Positions 1 to 10,646 of a stretch of 18,221 bases of DNA are shown piece after piece. The translations under genes were made by a program, and so were the position numbers. Every line of letters begins with the position of its first letter. Positions within the stretch are counted from its first letter, which is position 1. This DNA is from Syntrophaceae bacterium UBA2210. GTDB taxonomy: Bacteria; Desulfobacterota; Syntrophia; Syntrophales; UBA2210. The stretch covers positions 295,028 to 313,248 of the forward strand of contig DCUQ01000009.1 in NCBI GenBank assembly GCA_002327865.1. The letters run 5' to 3'. The notes beneath the pieces were generated by a model. That model had not been told where the DNA came from, searched no databases, and saw nothing but the letters and a program-made list of their open reading frames with translations.

Positions 1-163
1 CCCCCCCCCCCCGCAAGCAGCGGGGAATGCTCTTGCTGTTCAGTTCATAACTATTCTCACTCCCCTGTGCCGCACGGTTTCCGGTAAAAGGTGCGACAAT
101 CCGTTCAAGTAAACCTTCGGACAACAATTTTTATTCCCAGGTCATGAGCGGATAAACCGCGCA
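1..163. other. Noncoding left end, starting with a C homopolymer
   Basis: This stretch lies downstream of radA and holds no gene I can support. It opens with 12 consecutive C residues, which looks more like a contig-end sequencing or assembly artefact than biology. Weak hairpin potential exists (CGCAC near 69-75 with GTGCG near 91-95; CAAG/CTTG around 14-35), but none is followed by a T-run in the direction of radA transcription, so no terminator is called. Confidence 0.5.
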
Positions 164-1525
164 CTAAAACAGATGCTCCGGCAATTTCCTTATATTGTCG
201 ATCCTTACGCGGACCATCTGCGCATCGGACAGCATATCACCGGATGAAGTCCCGTCGGGAAGAATACAGCGGTTGAATCCCATCCTGGACGCCTCTTTTA
301 TTCTCTCATCCATCCGGCCGACACCGCGTACTTCCCCCGTCAACCCCACTTCACCGCATACAGTGGTTCCGAAATCAATCGGCCTGTCGAGAAAACTTGA
401 CATTATAGATGAGATTATTCCGAGGTCAACTGCAGGTTCATCCAGCTTTACACCACCGGCAACGTTAATGAAGATATCGTGATTACCCAGATGAAGTCCG
501 CACACCTTCTCGACGACAGCCGCCAGAAGAGAAACCCTGTTACGGTCCACGCCGATGGTAGTCCGTCTCGGGATGCCGAAGGTGTTTTCACTGACCAGAG
601 CCTGGATCTCTACCAGTACGGGCCTTGTCCCCTCCAGGCTCGGCACGACCACGGAACCGACCGCTTCTTTCGGTCTTTCCATCAGGAAGAGAGCCGACGG
701 ATTGGAAACCTCGACGAGACCGCTTTCCCTCATTTCAAACACACCTATTTCATTAGTGGGGCCATATCTGTTCTTTACATTTCTTACGATTCTGAAGGCA
801 TGTCCGGAATCTCCCTCGAAATACAGAACGGTGTCGACCATATGTTCCAGTATCTTCGGGCCCGCTATCGCGCCTTCTTTTGTAACATGACCTATCAGGA
901 ATATCGGAATCCCCGTCTTTTTTGACATCAGAATAAGCTTTCCCGCCGCTTCCCGTATCTGGCTTACACTGCCGGGCGCCGAAGTAAGAGCCGAGGAGTA
1001 AACCGTCTGGATGGAATCGATAACGACTATCCCGGGATTTATTTTCCTGATGTGCTTCAGAATATTTTCGAGTGACACTTCGACAAGCACTATCAGGTTG
1101 TTTGAGGAAGCCCCGACACGCCTGCCCCGGAGTTTAATCTGGGTCGCCGATTCCTCTCCCGATACGTAGAGCGCCACCAGCCCTTTATCGGCAAGCTTCT
1201 GCATGACCTGCAGAAGTAACGTAGATTTTCCTATTCCGGGATCACCGCCTATCAATACGGCGGAACCTCCGACGATTCCCCCTCCCAGGACCCGGTCTAT
1301 TTCGGCGATACCGGTCAGGATTCTATCCCGTTCGTCCGCCTCGATAGTGTCGATGGGCATGGGATCTTCATTAAAACATGTCTCCGGAAAGTCTCCCGGA
1401 GAAGCTGTTCCCATCTCTTCTTCAACAAACTGGTTCCATTCTCCGCAGGAAGGACATCTACCAAGCCACTTTGCGGATTGATGCCCGCAATTCTGACAGA
1501 AAAAAATGGTTTTCGTCTTTTTCAT
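164..1525 (-). CDS. radA: DNA repair protein RadA
   Basis: RadA is a RecA-like ATPase that processes recombination intermediates and promotes branch migration during DNA repair. The 453-residue protein is close to the family's usual length (about 455-460). It has the N-terminal four-cysteine zinc finger (C10, C13, C24, C27), a Walker A motif GGDPGIGKST at about 93-102, the RadA signature KNRYG at about 251-255, and a C-terminal Lon-protease-like domain (about 280-453) containing GEVGLTGEVRGV. The start is the ATG at 1525: it begins MKKTKTIFFCQNCG, exactly where the family begins, and has CGGAGGG about 8 nt upstream (1534-1540). The frame is open for another 107 codons upstream, but that part resembles nothing in the family. 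It is divergent from serC and alone on its strand. I see no convincing sigma-70 promoter for it. Identification is secure. Confidence 0.96.
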   Translation of the reverse strand: MKKTKTIFFCQNCGHQSAKWLGRCPSCGEWNQFVEEEMGTASPGDFPETCFNEDPMPIDTIEADERDRILTGIAEIDRVLGGGIVGGSAVLIGGDPGIGKSTLLLQVMQKLADKGLVALYVSGEESATQIKLRGRRVGASSNNLIVLVEVSLENILKHIRKINPGIVVIDSIQTVYSSALTSAPGSVSQIREAAGKLILMSKKTGIPIFLIGHVTKEGAIAGPKILEHMVDTVLYFEGDSGHAFRIVRNVKNRYGPTNEIGVFEMRESGLVEVSNPSALFLMERPKEAVGSVVVPSLEGTRPVLVEIQALVSENTFGIPRRTTIGVDRNRVSLLAAVVEKVCGLHLGNHDIFINVAGGVKLDEPAVDLGIISSIMSSFLDRPIDFGTTVCGEVGLTGEVRGVGRMDERIKEASRMGFNRCILPDGTSSGDMLSDAQMVRVRIDNIRKLPEHLF

Positions 1526-1723
1526 GAAACATGCCCTCCGATCCGGCCGGTCGCTGCCATATAATCGACAGAGCCTAACCAATTTGACCGGTTTGCGCAA
1601 CCCCAAACACCCGGTCTCATGCACAACATATATACGCATCCCGGGAAATATTCTTTCATCGCGCGGTGCGCGGATACAGCCTGCAAACCGGGTCCTTAAA
1701 AAAGATATTTTTTCACTTATAAA

Positions 1724-1752
1724 TGGACACAAAAGTTTAACTCTGGTATGAA
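1724..1752 (+). promoter_or_regulatory. Likely sigma-70 promoter for serC-serA
   Basis: A -35 box TGGACA (1724-1729) is separated by 17 nt from a -10 box TATGAA (1747-1752), which is preceded by TGG, giving an extended -10. Transcription would start near 1759, leaving a leader of about 29 nt before the serC ATG with the ribosome site AGGGAG at 1772-1777. The call is by pattern only. Confidence 0.5.
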
Positions 1753-1787
1753 ATCGGATTGTCAATAAATCAGGGAGATGATTTTTT

Positions 1788-2915
1788 ATGAATAATCCTA
1801 ACTTCAGTTCCGGTCCCTGCGCCAAGCGACCGGGGTGGGATATCACCGTATTGCAGGACGCGGCTCTGGGCCGTTCTCACCGTAGCGCTCTGGGCAGGGA
1901 AAAACTTGCAAAGGCGATACTCGACAGCAAAAAAGTACTCGGCATACCCGAAGAATATCTTCTCGGTATACTGCCGGGGTCAGATACCGGCGCATTCGAA
2001 GGAGCAATGTGGTCCATGCTGGGGCCCAGGCCGGTGACCGTTCTCGTTTGGGAAAGTTTCAGCAAAGGATGGGCGACGGATGTTGAAAAGCAATTGAAAC
2101 TCAGCCCCACAATCCTTGAAGCGGATTACGGAGAAATTCCCGATTTAACCGGGATCGACTGGTCGAATGATGTGATTTTTGTGGCTAACGGAACAACCAG
2201 CGGTGTTAAAATACCCGACTGGAAATGGATACCCGGCGACAGGGAAGGGCTTACCCTTTGCGACGCTACCAGCGGGGTTTTTGCCATGAATATAGACTGG
2301 TCGAAGGTGGATGTACTCACATATTCCTGGCAGAAATGCCTCGGGGGAGAAGCAGCTCACGGCATGCTGATTTTGAGTCCGCGTGCGGTAGAGCGCATTG
2401 AATCGTATGATCCTCCCTGGCCGATGCCGAAAATATTCCGTCTTAAGAAAGGAAATAAACTAAACAGGACTATTTTCAAGGGAGATACGATAAACACTCC
2501 TTCAATGCTCTGCGTTGAAGATTATCTGGACTCACTCGCCTGGGCCGGGGAGATCGGACTCCCGGGACTTATAGAAAAAAGCGTGACCAACCTGAAAGTA
2601 GTGGAAGAATGGGTGGATCGAACCGACTGGGTGGATTTTCTCGCCGTGTCTAAAGCGATCAGGTCCAGTACGTCCGTCTGCCTGAAGATTACGGATCAGA
2701 AATTCCGGTTATTGTCCAAAGAAGATCAATCGGCTTTTATCAAGGACGTTGCCGGTGGTATGAGCAAGACAGGCATCGCCCATGACATAGGCTCCTACAA
2801 GGATGCCCCCCCGGGATTTCGCATATGGTGCGGCCCGACGGTGGAAGCATCCGATATCAGGGCAGTCGTCGAAGGGCTGGAATCGGCATGTCTTAACAAG
2901 ATGAAAACAATGTAA
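1788..2915 (+). CDS. serC: Phosphoserine aminotransferase (Methanosarcina/alphaproteobacterial type)
   Basis: SerC is a PLP enzyme that converts 3-phosphohydroxypyruvate and glutamate to phosphoserine and 2-oxoglutarate, the second step of serine synthesis. The 375-residue protein starts with [14 protein letters not shown] and contains [32 protein letters not shown] (D159, expected to contact the PLP ring nitrogen), [11 protein letters not shown] (K183, expected PLP lysine) and [14 protein letters not shown]. These motifs match the SerC subfamily typical of Alphaproteobacteria and Methanosarcina rather than the E. coli/Bacillus form. The ATG has AGGGAG 10 nt upstream. It lies 54 nt before serA with no terminator between, so the two first-step enzymes are probably cotranscribed. 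No key residue appears to be missing. Confidence 0.93.
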   Translation: MNNPNFSSGPCAKRPGWDITVLQDAALGRSHRSALGREKLAKAILDSKKVLGIPEEYLLGILPGSDTGAFEGAMWSMLGPRPVTVLVWESFSKGWATDVEKQLKLSPTILEADYGEIPDLTGIDWSNDVIFVANGTTSGVKIPDWKWIPGDREGLTLCDATSGVFAMNIDWSKVDVLTYSWQKCLGGEAAHGMLILSPRAVERIESYDPPWPMPKIFRLKKGNKLNRTIFKGDTINTPSMLCVEDYLDSLAWAGEIGLPGLIEKSVTNLKVVEEWVDRTDWVDFLAVSKAIRSSTSVCLKITDQKFRLLSKEDQSAFIKDVAGGMSKTGIAHDIGSYKDAPPGFRIWCGPTVEASDIRAVVEGLESACLNKMKTM

Positions 2916-2969
2916 AAAAATCGGTCTAACATATCGTTACGAATATAACAGGAAAGGGACAAACGATTG

Positions 2970-5889
<2,920 letters not shown>

Positions 5890-5956
5890 ACGGATACGAG
5901 GAAGGTCTGTAACCATTAAGACAATTTCCTGATTTTATTCGTTTGCCATTTGGTTC

Positions 5957-5964
5957 AAGGAGGA
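5957..5964 (+). promoter_or_regulatory. Strong Shine-Dalgarno that decides the rsfS start
   Basis: AAGGAGGA is a near-perfect anti-16S match. The codon five bases downstream is ATC at 5970, in the rsfS frame. No ATG, GTG or TTG lies in that frame at a workable distance, so the site points to initiation at ATC. The only in-frame standard start is a TTG at 5943, upstream of this site and without a Shine-Dalgarno of its own. Confidence 0.75.
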
Positions 5965-5969
5965 TCTCC

Positions 5970-6365
5970 ATCGAAGATACCGCATTAGATTCAAAGGAAC
6001 TCGTTCTCCGGTGCGTAAACGCCGCGCTGGACAGAAAAGCTGAAGATGTCGTCATAATCAAAGTGAAAGACGTTTCATCCTTTGCCGATTACTTCGTGAT
6101 ATGCAGCGGAAATTCAGAACGGCAGATACAAGGGCTCGCCGAGCATATCGGTCAGAAACTGAAACAATCGGGGATAATCCCCCTCGGGATCGAAGGGGAA
6201 CATTCCGGAAGCTGGATCCTGATGGATTATGGCGATGTGATAATACACATCTTCTATAAACCCGTGAGAGATTTTTACGATATCGAGGGGCTGTGGTCGG
6301 ATATGCCCCTTATGTCCGTCGATTCATCCGTACAGGAACTGACTGTCCTCAATGATGATATGTGA
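5970..6365 (+). CDS. rsfS: Ribosome silencing factor RsfS (Iojap family), apparent ATC start
   Basis: RsfS binds ribosomal protein L14 on the large subunit and blocks subunit joining when nutrients are scarce. The core matches the family: DRKAEDVVIIKVKDVS, ADYFVICSGNSERQIQGLA, GIEGEHSGSWILMDYGDVII and FYKPVRDFYDIEGLWSD. Read from ATC 5970 the product is 131 residues, with about nine residues before the conserved first helix, as in relatives. Read from TTG 5943 it is 140 residues, but that start has no ribosome site. The ATC has AAGGAGGA at ideal spacing, so I prefer it; a base error (ATG read as ATC) is the obvious alternative. Its last 14 bases overlap the comF-like gene, which suggests translational coupling. 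In many bacteria rsfS follows nadD; here it follows purA. Confidence 0.9.
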   Translation: MEDTALDSKELVLRCVNAALDRKAEDVVIIKVKDVSSFADYFVICSGNSERQIQGLAEHIGQKLKQSGIIPLGIEGEHSGSWILMDYGDVIIHIFYKPVRDFYDIEGLWSDMPLMSVDSSVQELTVLNDDM

Positions 6366-7086
6366 CGCCAAGAACGTGGTTTCCGGCATCGCCGACATAC
6401 TGTTTCCCCCGGAGTGCGCGGTATGTGGGGCCATTCTGACCGGCAGCGGAGATGATCTCTTCTGTAGCGGGTGTCTTTCCATGTTCAATCTCATTAGTCC
6501 CCCCCTGTGCACAGCCTGCGGGGCTCCGTTTGCGGATACCGGCGGAACTAATCATCTCTGCGAAGACTGTATCGTTTCGCGTCCCCCCTTTTCCATGGCC
6601 AGGGCGGTGGGGAGATACGATGCAGCGCTGCTGGACGCTATCCACCTGTTCAAATATCACGGAAAGATATCAATAGGAAAAGCCCTGGGGAAAATGATGG
6701 CGCAAATCCGTTACGACTCGCTTGCGATTGAAAATTACTCAACGATTATGCCCGTCCCGCTCCATGCCAGGCGGTTGCGGGAAAGGGGCTTTAATCAGTC
6801 TCTCATTCTCGCGAAGCAGATATCGGATATTTTTTCCCTCCCGCTGGACTTCCTGACTCTCCGCAGAAAGACCCGTACCGAGGCGCAGGTCAGCCTGTCG
6901 AGAAAGGAAAGGGCGTCAAATGTAAGGGGCGCTTTTGAAGTAACAGATGTAAACGCGGTTGAAAATAAAAGAATATTACTGATAGATGATGTATATACCA
7001 CGGGGAGCACTGTAAAAGAGTGCTCTAAAACACTAATGAAAAACGGCGCGGCGGAGGTTGCCGTGCTTACCCTGTCACGGGCATGA
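6352..7086 (+). CDS. ComF-family phosphoribosyltransferase-like protein
   Basis: The protein has 244 residues. It begins with cysteine pairs typical of the double zinc finger of ComFC/GntX proteins (C22-x2-C25, C38-x2-C41, C53-x2-C56, C70-x2-C73), followed by a type I phosphoribosyltransferase domain with VPLHARRLRERGFNQ (about 135-149) and the PRPP loop LLIDDVYTTGSTV (209-221). In naturally competent bacteria ComF helps take up single-stranded DNA; elsewhere its role is unclear, and no other competence gene lies here. The start ATG 6352 overlaps rsfS by 14 nt; a second ATG follows at 6355. It ends 16 nt before the heptose adenylyltransferase gene. The family assignment is firm, the function is not. 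Confidence 0.9.
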   Translation: MMICDAKNVVSGIADILFPPECAVCGAILTGSGDDLFCSGCLSMFNLISPPLCTACGAPFADTGGTNHLCEDCIVSRPPFSMARAVGRYDAALLDAIHLFKYHGKISIGKALGKMMAQIRYDSLAIENYSTIMPVPLHARRLRERGFNQSLILAKQISDIFSLPLDFLTLRRKTRTEAQVSLSRKERASNVRGAFEVTDVNAVENKRILLIDDVYTTGSTVKECSKTLMKNGAAEVAVLTLSRA

Positions 7087-7102
7087 CACAAAAGAGGGAG
7101 CC

Positions 7103-7606
7103 ATGGACAAGATACTATCCGGAGAACAGTTGAAAAAACGTATTGAAACGCTCAAAGGCGAGGGGAAAAGGATCGTTTTCACTAACGGCTGTTTCGACAT
7201 TCTCCACGTCGGCCACGTGAAATATCTCAATCTGGCAAAAGAGCTGGGCGATATCCTGATTCTTGCCCTTAACAGCGACTCGTCGGTGCGATCCATAAAA
7301 GGACCGTTAAGACCCGTTGTTCCCCAGGATGAGCGTGCATATATAATGGCGTCACTCGATATGGTGGATTATGTAACCATATTCGACGAAGACACCCCGC
7401 TAGCCCTGATAGAATATATCGAACCTGATATTCTGGTTAAGGGGGGAGACTGGAGTGAAAACGATGTTGTCGGGCGTGAATCGGTGGAAAAAAGGGGCGG
7501 AAAAGTCGTAATAATCAAACAATTCAATGAATCATCTACGGATCATCCGGCGTCAACAACAAATATAATAAGAAAAATAATAAATGTTTATAAGGGCGAT
7601 TCGTAG
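7103..7606 (+). CDS. rfaE2: D-glycero-beta-D-manno-heptose 1-phosphate adenylyltransferase (stand-alone HldE C-terminal domain type)
   Basis: This cytidylyltransferase-like enzyme adds AMP from ATP to heptose 1-phosphate, giving ADP-heptose for the LPS inner core. The protein has 167 residues. It shows the nucleotidyltransferase motif FTNGCFDILHVGHVKYL (26-42, with H35 and H38), LNSDSSVRSIKGPLRPVV, ERAYIMASLDMVDYV, FDEDTP, VKGGDW and the C-terminal STTNIIRKI (151-159), which together are characteristic of RfaE domain II. In E. coli it is fused to the kinase; here it is separate, and no kinase gene is in the window. The start is ATG 7103, preceded by GAGGGAG (7094-7100); upstream in-frame codons are not conserved. 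It is 16 nt after the comF-like gene and probably cotranscribed. It implies a Gram-negative outer membrane. Confidence 0.93.
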   Translation: MDKILSGEQLKKRIETLKGEGKRIVFTNGCFDILHVGHVKYLNLAKELGDILILALNSDSSVRSIKGPLRPVVPQDERAYIMASLDMVDYVTIFDEDTPLALIEYIEPDILVKGGDWSENDVVGRESVEKRGGKVVIIKQFNESSTDHPASTTNIIRKIINVYKGDS

Positions 7607-7613
7607 TTTTTTC

Positions 7614-7642
7614 TTTACAAATACATCTTCATTGTATATATG
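7614..7642 (+). promoter_or_regulatory. Candidate sigma-70 promoter for the dksA-like gene
   Basis: The short AT-rich gap after the heptose adenylyltransferase gene holds TTTACA (7614-7619) followed 17 nt later by TATATG (7637-7642), or 15 nt later by TATATA (7635-7640). Transcription would begin near 7650, about 28 nt before the likely start codon. It may let the DksA-like gene be expressed apart from the upstream operon. Pattern only. Confidence 0.45.
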
Positions 7643-7677
7643 GTCTCTCTCAATTTAATGAAGCGGAGATGATTGCG

Positions 7678-8040
7678 ATGGAACCTGACAAACTCGAAGC
7701 CTTCAGAGAAATGTTCATAAAGCGAATCGAAGGTTTAATGGGAGAAGCGGGGAAAACCGTTTCCGAAATGACCGTAGGGACTGAAAGCTTTCCCGACGTT
7801 ACAGACAGGGCGTCTCAGGAATCCGACAGAAACTTTGAACTGAGGATGCGGGACAGAGAGAGAAAGCTGGTAAAAAAAATCCGCGAGGCCTTGGAGCGCA
7901 TCGACGACGGCACCTTTGGAATATGCGAGGTGTGCGGGAAAAATATCTCCGAAAAGAGATTAATGGCTCGCCCGGTTACAACCCTCTGCATAGAATGCAA
8001 GACAAAACAGGAAGAGCAGGAAAAGCAGAGAGGCAAGTAA
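7678..8040 (+). CDS. DksA/TraR-family zinc-finger transcription regulator
   Basis: The 120-residue protein is a small DksA-family member, a class that enters the RNA polymerase secondary channel and in some cases acts with ppGpp. It has a predicted helical hairpin (about 1-78) whose tip carries the DxxDxA motif (D40, D43, A45), as in active DksA, then a complete four-cysteine finger C83-x2-C86-x17-C104-x2-C107. E. coli DksA is longer (151 residues). The tip acidic residues suggest a DksA-like activity, but this is inference. I choose ATG 7678 because GGAG (7665-7668) lies 9 nt upstream; an ATG at 7669 abuts the same GGAG and is too close. A promoter candidate lies in the 71-nt gap before it. 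The highly charged C-terminus ends 191 nt before priA. Confidence 0.9.
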   Translation: MEPDKLEAFREMFIKRIEGLMGEAGKTVSEMTVGTESFPDVTDRASQESDRNFELRMRDRERKLVKKIREALERIDDGTFGICEVCGKNISEKRLMARPVTTLCIECKTKQEEQEKQRGK

Positions 8041-8135
8041 ACGCCTGTAAAAAGTTTCAATCGCTCCGAGGGCACAATGATTCTCTTTCGCCCCCCGGAA
8101 CAGTATCCCGCAGCAGTTTCTAAAACCTTTTCTTC

Positions 8136-8155
8136 AGGCATGGGGGGGCATGCCT
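8136..8155 (+). repeat. Inverted repeat (hairpin) between the dksA-like gene and priA
   Basis: AGGCATG (8136-8142) and CATGCCT (8149-8155) form a perfect 7-bp stem around a loop of six G. There is no T-run after it on the plus strand, so it is not a standard intrinsic terminator. The 191-nt gap shows no other clear element apart from a short TCGATATCGA palindrome near 8171-8180; no promoter for priA is convincing. Confidence 0.4.
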
Positions 8156-8231
8156 CGAATACCACACCAATCGATATCGAATCGCCAGGCATGGTGATCC
8201 GCGTGAAGGTACAACAAGCGAGGAATAACCG

Positions 8232-10646
8232 ATGTTTGTGAACGTAGTTGTAAACATACCATCGGCGCAACCCTTTACCTATGCCGTGCCGGATGGAATG
8301 GATCATCAGATAGCCGTCGGCAAGCGGGTGCTCGTGCCGTTCGGCAAGCGGGCCGTAACCGGTTATATCGTCGGAACAACACCCTCGACAACAGTACAAT
8401 CCGTCAAACACATTATCGAACTACTGGACAATGAACCGCTGTTCAATACGGAGGATCTCGCCTTTTACCGATGGACAGCGGACTATTATATGCACCCGCT
8501 GGGGAAAACGCTGAGAACGTCTCTGCCCGGCGGGATAGACGTGGAAAGCAATTCGTGGGTTTCCCTGCTCGACGGCGACACGGCATCTACAGATACCTTG
8601 TCGGATGCTCAAAAAAGGATAATCGGTGTATTGCGCGAGTATCCCGGTGGCCTTTCCGCAGTCAGGCTTAAACGTGAAACCGGAATAAAAAACCTTCCCG
8701 ATGATCTCAAGACGCTTCGATCCCTCAACTGTATAGGATTGGAAAACAGGATCAGAAAAGCCGCCGTACAAAAGAAAACAGAAAAAAGGATAAGGCTGAC
8801 GTGCACTCTGCCGCCGGACATACGGGTGACTGAAAAACAGCTAAAAATCCTCGATTTCCTCGAGCGGCATGGCGAGATCGACCTTTCGTCGCTTCGTAAA
8901 GAATTCGCACATGTACCGGCCACGATCAAGAGTATGGAGAAAAAGGGCCTGGTAGCCATATCCTCACAGGAAGTTTACAGAAGACCGGGCACTCCCCTTC
9001 ATATCGGGCGGGACACACAGATAATCCTGAATACAGAACAGGAAGCCGCGCTCGATGAAATAATCGCCGGAATGAGATCCCGAAAATATTACCCCTGCCT
9101 GCTCCACGGCGTAACCGGAAGCGGAAAGACCGAAGTTTATCTCAGAGCGATAGAAGAAACCGTAGCACTGGGCGGCAGCGTTATCTACCTGGTACCGGAA
9201 ATAAGCCTGACGCCCCAGCTTTTAAGCAGGATACGAAACAGATTCGACAAGAACGAGATCGCGATACTGCACAGCGGTATCGGAAGGAGCGCGAAATACG
9301 ATGAATGGCGGAGAATACAGAAAGGAGAGGCACGGGTCGTCGTCGGGGCAAGATCGGCTGTATTCGCGCCGGCCAGAGACCTCCGACTGATCATAGTCGA
9401 CGAAGAACACGATTCTTCATACAAACAGGACGATCACCTCGCATATAACGCGCGGGATCTGGCGATAGTACGGGCAAAACAGCGGTCCGCAACGGTGGTC
9501 CTTGGGTCGGCAACGCCGGGTATACAGACATACTTCAACACAAAGAACAGAGCATTCAAGCTTCTCGAACTGACCCGGAGAGTGGAGGGAAGAGACCTCC
9601 CCGGTATCGATATTATCGACATGAAACAGGAAGGGGGACCGGGGAAAAACGCTCCCGTCTTTTCCCGCCAGATGAAAGAAGCAATCCGCGATACACTGGG
9701 AGCCGGAAAACAGACGCTTCTCTTTCTGAACAGAAGAGGCTTTCATTCCTTCCTCTATTGTCTCGACTGCGGTTATGTATTCAAGTGCCTTAACTGCTCC
9801 GTCTCCATGACGCATCACAGAAACGACAATTCTCTGCGATGCCACTACTGCGATTTCAGGATAAAAGCTCCTCCCGTATGCCCCTCATGCGGAGGGGCAC
9901 GCGTAAACAGCTACGGTGTCGGCACCGAGAGGGTGGAAGAGGAAATTGCAGCACTGTTCCCCGGCGCGCGGGTAAAAAGAATGGACAGCGATTCCACCGC
10001 GAAAAAGGGTTCATCCGAGAAAATTCTCAAATCCCTCGACAACGGTGAGATAGATATTCTCGTGGGAACGCAGATGATTACAAAAGGTCATGATTTCCCC
10101 GGGGTCACCCTCGTCGGAGTGGTATCGGCGGACAACTCCCTGAATATCCCGGATTTCAGGGCCGCGGAAAAGACCTTCCAGATATTGACACAGGTTTCGG
10201 GCAGAGGGGGCAGGGGGGATTCTCCGGGAAGGGTTATCATACAAACGTTCAACCCGGACAACTACGCCATAAAACACGCCCAAAAACACGATTATATCGG
10301 CTTTTACAATGAGGAGATCGAAACGCGTCGCGAGATCGGCTACCCGCCTTTCAGTCGCATGATCAACCTGACAATATCGGCCACACAGAAAGACAGGATC
10401 ACCGGCTGTGTAAAAAAGCTGAATAGCTTTGCCAGACAACTTGCCGGACAGGCAGGGGGAAATATTTCCGTGCTGGGGCCCGCCGAGGCTCCCCTGTCCA
10501 AAGTAAAGGGCCGCTACCGGTGGCAGATGCTGCTCAAGGGTGAGGATACACAAGCCCTGCACACGCTGGCCGGCGCCATAACGGGAAGCATCAAAAGCCC
10601 GGGGTTGAGTATCAGGATCGACGTGGACCCTTTAAATTTCATGTAG
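8232..10646 (+). CDS. priA: Primosomal protein N' (replication restart helicase PriA)
   Basis: PriA is a 3'-to-5' superfamily 2 helicase that recognises stalled forks and reloads the replisome. The 804-residue protein has the N-terminal 3'-DNA-binding domain (about 1-105, AQPFTYAVP, GKRVLVPFGKR), a winged-helix region (about 120-250), Walker A GVTGSGKT (293-300), DEEH box (390-393), GSATPG motif, and the eight zinc-binding cysteines inserted in the helicase core (C510, C513, C519, C522, C537, C540, C550, C553). Later motifs VGTQMITKGHDFPGVTLVG and QVSGRGGRG are present, followed by the C-terminal domain. It is somewhat longer than E. coli PriA (732). The ATG at 8232 has GAGGA about 9 nt upstream. 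Its stop overlaps the end of the facing acyl-CoA synthetase gene by 8 bp. Confidence 0.97.
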   Translation: MFVNVVVNIPSAQPFTYAVPDGMDHQIAVGKRVLVPFGKRAVTGYIVGTTPSTTVQSVKHIIELLDNEPLFNTEDLAFYRWTADYYMHPLGKTLRTSLPGGIDVESNSWVSLLDGDTASTDTLSDAQKRIIGVLREYPGGLSAVRLKRETGIKNLPDDLKTLRSLNCIGLENRIRKAAVQKKTEKRIRLTCTLPPDIRVTEKQLKILDFLERHGEIDLSSLRKEFAHVPATIKSMEKKGLVAISSQEVYRRPGTPLHIGRDTQIILNTEQEAALDEIIAGMRSRKYYPCLLHGVTGSGKTEVYLRAIEETVALGGSVIYLVPEISLTPQLLSRIRNRFDKNEIAILHSGIGRSAKYDEWRRIQKGEARVVVGARSAVFAPARDLRLIIVDEEHDSSYKQDDHLAYNARDLAIVRAKQRSATVVLGSATPGIQTYFNTKNRAFKLLELTRRVEGRDLPGIDIIDMKQEGGPGKNAPVFSRQMKEAIRDTLGAGKQTLLFLNRRGFHSFLYCLDCGYVFKCLNCSVSMTHHRNDNSLRCHYCDFRIKAPPVCPSCGGARVNSYGVGTERVEEEIAALFPGARVKRMDSDSTAKKGSSEKILKSLDNGEIDILVGTQMITKGHDFPGVTLVGVVSADNSLNIPDFRAAEKTFQILTQVSGRGGRGDSPGRVIIQTFNPDNYAIKHAQKHDYIGFYNEEIETRREIGYPPFSRMINLTISATQKDRITGCVKKLNSFARQLAGQAGGNISVLGPAEAPLSKVKGRYRWQMLLKGEDTQALHTLAGAITGSIKSPGLSIRIDVDPLNFM

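Noticed and set aside
1698..1713. AAAAAA-GATA-TTTTTT inverted repeat in the radA-serC gap
   Set aside because: AT-only stem with little stability; more likely a bent upstream element of a promoter than an operator or terminator.
1526..1846. N-terminal extension of radA by 107 codons
   Set aside because: RadA proteins start at the zinc-finger region, and ATG 1525 has a good ribosome site; the extension overlaps the divergent serC promoter and start.
5943..5969. TTG at 5943 as the rsfS start
   Set aside because: It has no Shine-Dalgarno and would place the strong AAGGAGGA inside the coding region; kept only as the alternative to ATC 5970.
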